A DNA stretch of 64,000 nt from Liquidambar formosana (lineage: Eukaryota; Streptophyta; Magnoliopsida; Saxifragales; Altingiaceae), in assembly GCA_039720395.1 (NCBI GenBank), contig CM077823.1:38050536-38114535 (forward strand), read 5' to 3'. Below, piece after piece: positions 23,031-33,480 of the stretch; within the stretch, counting starts at the first letter, position 1; each line of letters starts with the position of its first letter. The notes under the pieces were generated by a model. That model did not search any database and was not told where the DNA came from. It saw only the letters and a list, made by a program, of their open reading frames with translations. The position numbers and the translations under genes were made by a program.

Positions 23031-23679
23031 AGGGGTGGTCACGGGTCGGGTGGGTGCGGGTTTGGGGTTCATCTGTCACCCGCCCACATCTTGACGGGTG
23101 AACTAAATTCACACCCACTTCCACCCACACAGGCGAGCGGTTTTGATCCACATAACACATCTGGTTGTGGGTGGATTGCGGGTGGGTCTACGGGTTGGGA
23201 TTTTAGTTGGATCTTGTTGGGTTTTTTCCCATTTTTTTTTTTCCCTCCTTAATTTGGCCATACCATTTTATATCTTAAAAACACAAAAAGAAAAAGAAAA
23301 CAAAGGGATAAATAATTCAAGACATATGTTGATTTTATATATATATATATATATATAGATAGAAAGAGGGAGAAAGAGCACGAACAGTAAAATAAAAATT
23401 ATAAAACATATATTGATACTTAAAAAAGAAATAAAAGTCAAGAATCGATAATATACCATCACATGTAACATGTATAATTTAATAAGTATGAAAATATGCG
23501 GGTGGGTGAGTTTGAATCGGTTTTTTTCTTTCAAAACCGCGAACCACCCACGAAACCGCAAAAAAATAAAATCCTAAACCACTACCCACCCACTTCATCG
23601 GTTGAATCCGCCCAATGCCTTCGGATAGAGTCGGATTGGGCGGTTTTCGCGGGCCGAGCAGATCCATGAGCACTCCTAA
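23031..23679. mobile_element. hAT-like non-autonomous element, 649 bp
   Basis: Flanked by a perfect 8-bp duplication CTATTTAT (23023-23030 and 23680-23687), the size made by hAT transposases. The ends, AGGGGTGGTCACGGG on the left and GAGCACTCCTAA on the right, form a short imperfect terminal inverted repeat. Both subterminal regions are GC-rich with repeated GGGTGGGT/ACCCACCC motifs. There is no transposase. Confidence 0.8.
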
Positions 23680-24280
23680 CTATTTATAATTTTATACGTT
23701 CAATTTTTTGGAGAGAAGATGAATAGGTATAAAGAAAACGAATAAATATGATAGTTTACAAAGTTTGGGATGAATATTGTATAGTATAGGTTTTTCAATT
23801 CTCTCACATAAAGACAAAGAGATATATGATGAATACCAAACGACAATTTACTTGCATGAAAAAGAGTAGTGAATACCAAAAAAAAGTTTTTCCTCAAAAA
23901 AATTTTGTTTGGTATTAAAATAGAAAGTGGTCACTGAAAAAGCAATTTCCTCAAAAGTCACTAAAAGTAACTTTTTGAAAAAATTATGTTTTAGTGATCA
24001 ACTTTCAATATAATATGAAAAAAATAAATTAGTAGTCATTTCACGCATGTATATAGTTAAGTTGTAGCAAATTGATAGGTTATATCCTTTATTGGTATTA
24101 ATTTATAAAAGGATCACCAAAAGGTAATTTTTCAAAATAAATTCACCGTTGAGCATGTGATTTAAAAAAAAAAAAAACCAAAAAACAAAAAAGGGGAACT
24201 GACGCGTGGCAGAGCTACTAGAGGACTTTCCTCCGTTTTAGTATATATATAATAGATGAGGCTTAATGTAGGAAACTGCC

Positions 24281-24365
24281 GTACACCACTGTTGATGAGT
24301 ACCTCAATCAGTTTGTCTGAGATTCAAACAACAGTCGTGGTAGTCTTCTACATTAAGCCTCATTA
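24281..24365 (+). pseudogene. Second PCBER exon 5 tail with 3' UTR fragment
   Basis: GTACACCACTGTTGATGAGT and the following bases encode the family C-terminus with stop TGA. This is followed by TAGTCTTCTACATTAAGCCT, matching the 3' UTR of the intact gene (20501-20520). A 13-base inverted repeat (GAGGCTTAATGTA / TACATTAAGCCTC) brackets the fragment. Confidence 0.75.
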
Positions 24366-24382
24366 TCTATAAATAAATAAAT

Positions 24383-24954
24383 GGGGAAATATCCAAAAAC
24401 TCCCTCAAAAATAATTTCATATCCAAAAACTCCATTAAATATTTTTCATATCCATTTAATCCAAATAAAAAAAAAATCATATCTATTAACTCCAACCAGT
24501 TAATTTTTTGTTTACTGTTGTTAAAAGAAAAGAGTGATCCGACCAAAATACCCTTTGACATTAATATGTTTAATGAAAAAATTGCATATTTAACTGAATT
24601 TCTACTTTTATCCTTTTTAGTGTAATTAGAAAAAAATTAACTATCATTAATTAATTCTTCTCTAATGTACACATGGGGGAAAGGGAGTAGAAGAGCAGGT
24701 ATGCAAGTTTGGAGAAAGAGGAGGCAAAAGGGAAAATTCACTTGAATATGCATTTTTGTCATTAAACATATTATTGTAAAAGAAGGGCATTTTAGTCAGA
24801 TCACTCTTTTCTTTTAACCGCAGTAAACAAAAATTTAACTGATTGGAGTTAATGGATATAATTCTTTTTTCTTTGGATTAGATGGATAGGAAAAATATTT
24901 AATGGGGTTTTTAGATATGATTTTATATTTGAGGGAGGTTTTGGATATTTCCCC
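24383..24954. mobile_element. Long-TIR MITE, 572 bp (Mutator-like)
   Basis: Left end GGGGAAATATCCAAAAACTC is mirrored at the right end (GAGGTTTTGGATATTTCCCC); the inverted arms extend well over 100 bases. The 9-bp flanks TAAATAAAT (24374-24382) and TAAATATTA (24955-24963) match at six positions, compatible with an old 9-bp Mutator-type duplication. It interrupts the PCBER 3' flank copy. Confidence 0.7.
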
Positions 24955-24963
24955 TAAATATTA

Positions 24964-25470
24964 CCCGGGGTTGTACCATATCTGTAATGGAAGGTTATGC
25001 TACTTGAGTGATTTGATATGAATGGCAGCCTGTGAACGTAAATTTCCTCTCTTTTTGTCTTTGTAATTTCCTGGTTTTCTGTTAGAGATGAAACTCTGTC
25101 CTGGATCTGAGAGTCTCAATCAGTTTTTCTGAGATAAATTTTCCCAAGTTGTTTTTCAGTGTTCACCAGCATCATTAGAATAGAACTGGCGAGTTTTCCT
25201 CCATTTTTTTTTGCAGTGCAATACATCAACAACTATTATATTTCATTTCCTTAAACTCGCAAGAAGCCACTTATAAGAAGATTGCGGAAACCATCCACAA
25301 CACAAGCTTACTCTTTCTTCCCGACTACATCGACTAGACTGAATAGAAGTGTTGAAGTAGTGCAATTTTACTAAAAGGAAAAGGTGGTGAGGGGAAATGC
25401 AAGAATTCAATCTCATATTATGTAACAGACTTCATTTTAATGGCCAACAAAGAGATTTAAGTTTATGTCA
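24964..25470 (+). repeat. Decayed copy of the PCBER 3' flank
   Basis: Blocks such as TCTTTGTAATTTCCTGGTTT and CTTCATTTTAATGGCCAACA correspond in order to the 3' flank of the intact gene at about 20665-21190. With the two exon-5 fragments this marks the 3' end of a lost tandem PCBER copy lying directly next to the SPB1 3' end. Confidence 0.75.
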
Positions 25471-25815
25471 TGATAAAAATTTGCGGTAGAAGCAGCTGTC
25501 CCACTCGGTTATTTACTTTTCCTAGATTTTACAAGAAAAAGTCATCTTACATATAAGTAAGAGAGCCCAAAACAAAGAATAAACATCAAATTTTTTGACA
25601 TATTTTGGGTGAGTTGTGATTTCTGAAACCCACTATAGATTCAAAACATAATTACCTCATAATTTTAACAGACCGCTTGTGTCATAAAGAGGTTACAAAA
25701 TTGAGAAAAAAGACGACAAAAACAAAAACAAAACAAAAAACAAAAAAACGATAGACCCCATGGATAAGGGGGTAAATCAGCAGCACTAACCCAATGCTCT
25801 CATAATTTGACCAGG

Positions 25816-28800
25816 TCAGTCATGCATGCCCATCTTTTTTCCTTTATTTCCCTTCCTTCCCTTATAGCCTGAACCATTCACAGACCCTTTACCTTTGTTT
25901 CCCTTCATTCCCCTATCGGCTGGAGACTTCGCAGACCCTTTACCTCTCTGACCCTTCGTGTTACTTCCTTTCTTTGAATTGCCTTTACCTTGCTTGCCCA
26001 TTGTGCGTGCCCTTGCATCCTTTTTCATTCGCCGATCAACTAGGACTTTCCCTTTGCCAGCCTTCACTTGGACCCCTTTCTTTGCGACCACATATTCCTT
26101 TTGAGGCCTCTTGGGCACTGCCTTCTTATAAAGTTGTTCAATTTGCTTCCTCTTCGACCGATCAGAGATGTCCACCTGGTCTGATATAGTATCTGCCTTC
26201 TTGCGAACCTTCTCAAGCTTCCTCATGGCAGCTCGCTTCTTTCGCAATTTGGCTTGTGCAACCTTCTTAGCAGGCCGGGCATCAATTTCTTTAAATTGTG
26301 CTTTCATTGCAGCAACCTCCTCTTTAGTCACTGGCTTAATTGGCTGGCGGTGCCTCATTTCCTCTTCCAAAAACCACTTGGGCAGGCCACCATCATCATC
26401 AAACATGTACTTGTTGTAAGCATCATCAAGCATCCGTTCCCTCTGCTTTTTCCTCAGCATTTTCTTCCCCATGGCCAATATCTCAGCCTTTGTATCAACA
26501 TCTTCTTCCTCTGACTCATCAGAGGATGAGCTGTCACTAGAATCTGTCATTGGGGCAGGGACTATCTCAAAACCGTCTTCTGCATTAGAAGCTTGATTGA
26601 ACCCAGCAGAACGATGTGCGGCATTTTCCTTGGCCTTTTCTGGGATGAGTTTTTCCTCCGGTCTATCAACCTGCATTTCATCTTCGCTCTCAGGCTGATC
26701 TAGATCTCCCCCCTCCACTGCTTCAGCAAAGATATCTTGACTGAACCACCTGTCTGTAATCTCCTCTTGAGTAGGCACCTCCCCCTCATCTAGGGGTACC
26801 ATGAGAGGATTCGCTTCATGATCACCCTCATCTTGGTCCAAATCGGGATCAGAATGAATTACATTATCATCATCACCCCCCTGCATGACCAGAAAGAACC
26901 TATAAATCACGGGAAACAAAATTGTGCAACAAAAAGAAGCTTTAAAGCCAGTAATACAATCCCACAATAATTATGATAAGGAATAGTTGGTCCAATTATG
27001 GAATCACCTATCAATCTGCCCATCAAAAAGGTCTTCCAACAGAGGCAGAAACAGTGAAGAAACATAATATTATACTTTAAATGAAGAAGGGCATCCTAAA
27101 AAGCAAAAAGCAACACACACACCCCCGCAACCAAGCTCTAGCACCATTGCCTTGAATTATACGAGGATGTGTGGGAAAGGTTATGGGTTCAAGTGTTTAT
27201 ATGAACTATGCATCTGACCTCTCTGTGTGCGTGTGTGTGCATGCATGTGTCTACACATAATTGACTAGAGCTCCATACCTCCAAAAGTCGGAGATCTTCA
27301 GAATAGGTTTGTTTTGCACGCTTCCGCTGCTTTGTACTTCCGGCTTTTCTAGACACAAACCGTTCATATGCTTGATCGAGCAGCTCTTCCACTTGGTCAT
27401 CATATCTAACATCAGAATGCTTAGGTCAATCCCACAAACATGCAATTCTAGTGATTACATCACTCAAGCTCATCTCACTTACGAATTTTATGAACAGAAC
27501 AATGAAATCACCGACTCACCGTTTGCGTTCTTCATCAGAGTCCATATCATTGTGTGAATGCTCTTCGGCTTCCTCAATGGTTTCTTCATTTTCACTGTCC
27601 GCCATATTACCATTCTCATCATCAAATTCAGTGGAATCAACAGCTGCTAGATCTTTCTTGCCCTGAAGAGAAATAATACAGCCAAAAAAATAAAGAGATG
27701 ATGCCAATTGCAAATATATATTTATGTGTATAATGAATTTTGAAACTACCATTTGGCATGACCATCCAATAATCACATCAAACAGAATTGCAAGGTGGCA
27801 GGGGAGTCATACATGCCATCAAAACTGTATTAAAAAAAAAAAAAAAAAAAAAAAACTACATTTTCAGTTTTTCACAAAATAGAGTTGTTTCTGTTTAAGC
27901 CCACCTTTATTTTATTTTTTTTGGTCTTTGACCCAGTGTATCCCCAAAGTTGACAAACAAGGGACTAATCACTGTCGCAACGGGTGGGCAACGGTAAATC
28001 GCTAGCCCAGGGATTTTTTCCCAAAGTGCTGGGACTCGAACTCGGGATCTTTAAGCCCACCTTCACTAAGTTCCAAGACTACTCAAAAAAACTCCACGAG
28101 GTACCATTTCATATTTCACCCCCCCCCCCCCCCCCCCCACCAAAAAAAACAAAGAAAGAAAGAAAGAAAGACTACTACATTCTCTAAAAAGCCTTCTGGT
28201 ATCTGTCTCCCAAAAAAAAAAAGGCCTAAACTCCAACATATATGCATACCTATATGATGCTGCAAACTCCAATTTCAACATCAAATACTGAGAGTGTACG
28301 ACAACACTGATATGCCTTTTAAACATAACTAGATGCAAAATCAGAAACAAAACAAATTCTAGGAAAAAGAGAAGGCAAAGCAAAGCAAAAGCATACCTTG
28401 ATAGAAGAAAGAGAAAACAATTCATGGTCAGTATAACCATCTTCCATTGCATCCACTTGCATCCCTGTAGCCTTCCGCGCTTTGTCCTGGCAAATACAGA
28501 ATACAGTTAAGTACGAATTTGTACAATTTCCAACAAAAACTTTCAAATCTTTCAAATCTTTATTGATCAAAAAAAACTTTCAAATCTTTAACAAATAATA
28601 TTGCTAATACTTAGAAAATAAATGTGGATCGAACATGTAAATCAATCTACATTGAATTAATCAACTATATAAATTGATATATTAATCCCAATTTGTGATT
28701 AAAAACTTTTAGAAACTAGAATTCTTTTTTGCGCTATTTTAACTGAAAAAAATTCTATATGTTAATGCAAAGGTTTTTGGTTCTAAATTTGAATATGATT

Positions 28801-31800
28801 GATTTCTGTTTAATCAGTTACATCCATGGATAAACAACAACATAGGAATTGTAGCCTTATTAATTTAATCATAACCTTTACTCATAGCACATTGTTTGTA
28901 CTTCAATATCAAAATGATGACCAGGGTATCTGCAATGGCATTATAAGCTAATATTATCATACTTGTAATTTATATTCACATTTGAAAGTTTTGTTAACTT
29001 ACACAAGCTTCAAAGCCACTGTATCACCAAATGGGTGGGTAGATTTTAAGTATATGCATAATATTCATCATTGAACTTAATGTTTTAACATGACATTGTT
29101 TACACTTATAGTTTCCAAAATGTTGCATAAAAATTTCCTTTGATTTTTTTTCTTGTTCAAATACGAAATACCGAAACAACCTTCAAAATGAAATTTTGAA
29201 CCATGACGTATGTGAAGTAGATGGCCCACACATGACGTGTGTGTTCAACACACTGATGAGCAAAATGTGGTCTGGAATGAAAATGGTGGCAGAGGCAGCA
29301 GTTGAGATGCAATGGTGGTGGTATTGACAGTTTGAAAATAATTTGCAAGTGGTGGCACAGGTACTCAAATAAGCACCACTGTACTGGTATGATAACAGCC
29401 CAGCCCAAACAACATGCCTACCTTAACATCTGATGCCTAGCCCTAAAATTACAATGATGAGCCTAAGCCTGGCCCTAAAGATAAAATCTATAAAAAAAAA
29501 AAATAAATAATGATTGAATGTATATTAGTTAAACATATGTGACAACATAAACAATATATTTGATATATATATATATATAAACCCTATTTCAATGCGATAA
29601 TAAAATGTTAGTACTAAGTAAGTGTGGTTGGGTTTTCAAATTTTATGGGAAGACCTGGCTAAAAAGCTTAATTGGCCTAGAAAATCAACCCAACTTGGCC
29701 CACTGGCCTTACATGCTTGGACCAGGAAACAACCCAACTAGGGATGTGGTATTTGTAGGGTGGTGGATACAAAAGTAGATTTTGAAGGATGCATATTATC
29801 AGAAATATAATTTTGCATCAGTTTTGCAACTTGCTTTATATAATATACTGTGTCTATAAGAGATAGGGATAGATAGAGAGTTCCGTGGACAAGGCTACTA
29901 ACTTTAATTTTCCTTTTTGCAAGAAGTTTCTTTGCTCGTTTCTTCTTTCGATCCATAGCATAAGTCAACTCCTCCATTTCATTAAGTATTCTTTCATCTT
30001 CATCATCCTTATTCTCATGTTCAACATCTGTGGGAGGAGAAGCATTAGCCTTTTTTGTAGGGGACAGGGCCTTTCTTATTTGCATCCGCCACCTATGAGA
30101 CAAATAAACACGAATGCATAATTAATTTAGTTCAATGTCAATACAAACAAAGAAAGCTAATGCACAACTAGACAAACGAGAAGGATAGCCTCATAGCCCA
30201 CAAAGGAAATCCTTTAAATGTGCTGCTCCCATGCATGGGCATAGATTCTGCATATTTTTCATTTCTTTTTAGACATGTAATTAAAAAGTAAATTTTTATT
30301 AAAAGACAAAAAAAAAAAGTGAATAACCCATGTACACGCGAGCTATAGCAAAAGAACAAAAGAAAAGGATCCAAGGCCCTTACAGCCTCAAAGCCTCCCG
30401 GAAACTCTGGATAGTTGTTTGTTAATCAAAAAGTTCCGAACCACCCCAAATAAAAAGAAAACATATTAATCTATGTATCAACTGCTGTACAGTAACCTCC
30501 ATAGCCTAAAAAGTCCTTCTATATATTTCTAACCATAAGGTCCAAAAAATGGCATGAGGTGCCATTCTCCCAACATAATAATAATGATTTTAAAGTGCAC
30601 AGACAAATACTAAATACTATAAACTTGAAAAGTTAAGGAAACAAAAAGTGTCACTGTGTGTGTATCTTACTTTAAAAGATGCTTGAAGTCTTGCTTTCCC
30701 AAAACACCCAGATCATCACAAAGAATTTTAACCTGTCAAGAAAATAGTGCTTGAGGTAGTCAATACTTCTATAGAAGGAAAATACAAGGTATAGTGGCAA
30801 AACAAGAAAAAATACCTCCTCTGTTGTTAAAGTATGATCCTTTATAGGCAAACAAGCTGGATCCTCAAAGGAAATAGAAGTAACTGAACCAAGGATCTCA
30901 AGAGGAGTGTCGGACCAGATGAAGTCAGCAGCTGAAGACACTTTCCTCAAAATTGTGTCTCCATCTTCATACCTGTAACGACAACTTGGTTAGCAAAACT
31001 CATAACAAGGGTCAACGTTTACACCGCATATTTCACATTTTACACACATATAGAGAAATACCTACAATGTAAAATGGAAATTCCTAATCACATTGGCAAT
31101 GCCACACTACTGCAGCTATTAATAAAACAAAATGTTTTCTACATGCATGCTCAAATGTGATGGCCAGTGCAAAACAATCGCTCTATCCTTTCTATATTGC
31201 AATAAACAGGTCCAGCAAGTTAAGTTAAGAGGCACAGTCAGTAGCAGCAACTAAAAACATAGTTCATACAAAGAAGCAAAGGAAGTCAGCCTGCTTTCTG
31301 TTTATTGAATCATTGTAGCACAAAAAATTTCAATATATCTGAAGAAATTGACAAATCCAATGAGAACCATCAAGGTGGTTTACCCATCACGATGTCTCTT
31401 TTGCTTTGTTCCTCTAAGTACGTCCACCACCTACATCAAGGAAATTATACAAACATGAAACTCAGAATCAATTTACCACAAAAATATGTGGAATGAAGAG
31501 AAAAAAAAAATGAGAAGATAAATGGAGAAGAGTTTTTTCCTGGTAATTTTAGATTAAATTACCTTTCGGGGTTCTATAGCTCCCTGAAATAGGTGCTTCA
31601 CATCAAGAAGACGTGGATCAATCTTCGCAGGGGCCTTATATTTAAAACCCAAAAGGTAAATCTCTGCAGATGTCGAGCGACTAGCAGCTGGTTTATATAC
31701 GTCAACCTTTTCAAATAACTGCAGACCAAATTTCAAAATCAGGAACATCAACCATACATAGAGGTCTAACAAAGATATCATCCTAGTAATAATAAAAAAT

Positions 31801-32877
31801 TAAAAAAAAAGAAGGCAAATTTACCTGCTTAAGGCAGTAGAGGACAGAACTGTAGTCTTGGGATCTGAAAACCTATAACAACACAGTAAATAAGTAATCA
31901 ACATTCAAACAGTGTGAAATTAAGAAGTATAGAGATATAAAAAACTTCATAAGAAATAGACACAAGTATAGACTTTCAATCATCTTTTTATGAGATAATG
32001 TTTACTCTCTAAAATGTATGATGCTAATAGAATAAGAATATTTTTATTTATTTTGAAACAAAAAAAGCAGGAAGGCAAAATTTTTATTTCTGGAATAAAA
32101 TAAAAATTGACTTGCCAACTAACAGAAGCAAAGGCTTTAACTTGGAGTACCGGATGGAGATCTCCAATCAACCCAAGAAGCAAAAACGGTAAAATCAACA
32201 ACAAACCCACCCAATCTACCACATAATTTTTCCAACTTCTTCAACCACACCCACCCAATCTACCACAAAAATTATCACACATTACTATGCTAATGCATCA
32301 CACTACTTCTAAATAGCAAAAACAAACACAAAAATGTTATACGCGCCAACCCATGGATGACGGCATGACGGTATAGTCTTTAACTTGAAGTACTAAATAG
32401 AGATCTACAGTTAAACCCAGAAGCTAAAACAAATAACCTCAACTCCCGTTTACAAAATGGAAGTACAATACTAATTTTTCAACTTCTTCAACCATGCCCA
32501 CCCCATCTACCACAAAAATCATTGCAATTTATTATGTCACGACAAAATGCCACTTCTAGAAAATAACAAAAACTGAAATGTTATTTACATACAAATCCAT
32601 CGGCACCCACTTACATGCACACATGTATGCCTATGTATATGTAGATGTATAACGACTAAAAATACTGAAATTGGCAAGCAACAGGTTCCTCTTCGCAACG
32701 AATTAAGATGCAATAACAGATACCCAGATGAACAAACAATAAAAAATCGATTAAAAAAAAAAAATGCTACAACAGGAACAGCAGCAGCAACAAAACCATT
32801 CGAATCGAAAATGATAGATACTTAATAGTTAATTCAACTAAATTCAGTACACAATTCATATATTCATATATATATTC

Positions 32878-32921
<44 letters not shown>

Positions 32922-33408
32922 TATTTATTTATACCTTGGTAATGAAGGTCCCCTTGGGGACCAAAAACTGAGTAGCGAGCTTCACCGCATCGATAACCAA
33001 CGCATTCTGACTCGTAGCCTCCTGCGCCCACGCCCCTCCTACATTCGGCGACCCATCATGCAAAACGACGTCGAACGCGCGGCAACCGTGCTCACCCATC
33101 ACCCGTTTGATCTTGGAGCGGCATTCGGTCTTGGTGATGTCCTCTTCGAAAGAGACAGCGCCGCGAATTGGAGCGATGGAGACGAGGTCGATGCCGAGTA
33201 CGAGGCTTCCAACGGGGACGCGCTCGACGGCAGCTTGCATCCAGCCGCCGGGGGCGGCGCAGAGGTCGAGGACGGAGTGAGCTGAACGGAGGAAGCTGTA
33301 CTTGGCGTCGATTTGGACGAGCTTCCATGCGGCTCGAGAACGGTAGCCGTGCTCTTTGGCGAGGCGGTAGAACCGGTCGATTCGATGCTTTCCCTTCGCC
33401 TTACCCAT
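25816..33408 (-). CDS. SPB1: SPB1-type rRNA 2'-O-methyltransferase, copy A, 11 exons, 852 aa
   Basis: Nucleolar AdoMet-dependent methyltransferase of the FtsJ/RrmJ family; yeast Spb1 methylates the A-loop G of 25S rRNA in late pre-60S particles. Exons: 33408-32935, 31872-31825, 31718-31563, 31430-31384, 30972-30816, 30732-30671, 30092-29903, 28486-28397, 27662-27520, 27405-27279, 26880-25816; all GT-AG, phases join to 853 codons. FtsJ domain at about 18-205: AdoMet loop DLCAAPGGW (48-56) and tetrad Lys29, Asp118 (DGSPNVGG), Lys158, Glu193. DUF3381 follows at about 230-390, then acidic and basic tracts, and Spb1_C in the last 250 residues with a Lys/Gly-rich tail. Family length is usual (plant homologues just over 800 aa). 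Intact by sequence. Confidence 0.93.
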
Positions 33409-33480
33409 CTCTGATTAGGGTTTTCTACGCGATTAGGGTTTTGCTTCTCTAGTGTTTGAGAGGGAGGGAGAGAGAAAAGA
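33409..33480 (-). promoter_or_regulatory. Telo-box pair upstream of SPB1 copy A
   Basis: On the gene strand AAACCCTAA occurs twice just before the start codon (33415-33423 and 33433-33441). Telo-boxes are typical of plant genes for ribosomal proteins and ribosome biogenesis, which fits the product. A GA-rich leader follows. Confidence 0.8.

Larger units (their letters stand above)
22126..24257. mobile_element. Composite insertion with CCGTGCGTTGCA-type end (Helitron-like or TIR element)
   Basis: The left end reads TAGATAACTAGTTTATAACC followed by CGTGCGTTGCATGG, a terminal motif widespread in plant genomes and often assigned to Helitrons. The right end reads TTTTAGTATATATATAATAG. The two ends share a weak inverted TATATACTA. 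It separates two exon-5 fragments of PCBER and contains nested elements at 22213-22383 and 23031-23679. Boundaries and class are uncertain. Confidence 0.45.

Noticed and set aside
25974..26540. Overlapping plus-strand ORFs opposite SPB1 exon 11 (and 35887-36453)
   Set aside because: They are antisense shadows of a conserved coding exon with no independent family resemblance.
26881..26967. In-frame methionine upstream of SPB1 exon 11 that would start a separate 383-aa protein
   Set aside because: The extra residues are intron sequence; an acceptor CAG at 26883-26881 and correct phase with exon 10 show that the exon starts at 26880. The same holds for copy B at 36794-36880.
29440..29760. Possible hAT element in SPB1 intron 7 (CTAGGGATG-like end)
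   Set aside because: No matching inverted end or 8-bp duplication was found.
33058..33452. Arg-rich and Asp/Glu-rich ORFs opposite or overlapping SPB1 exon 1
   Set aside because: High GC in exon 1 opens other frames; the FtsJ frame explains the region.
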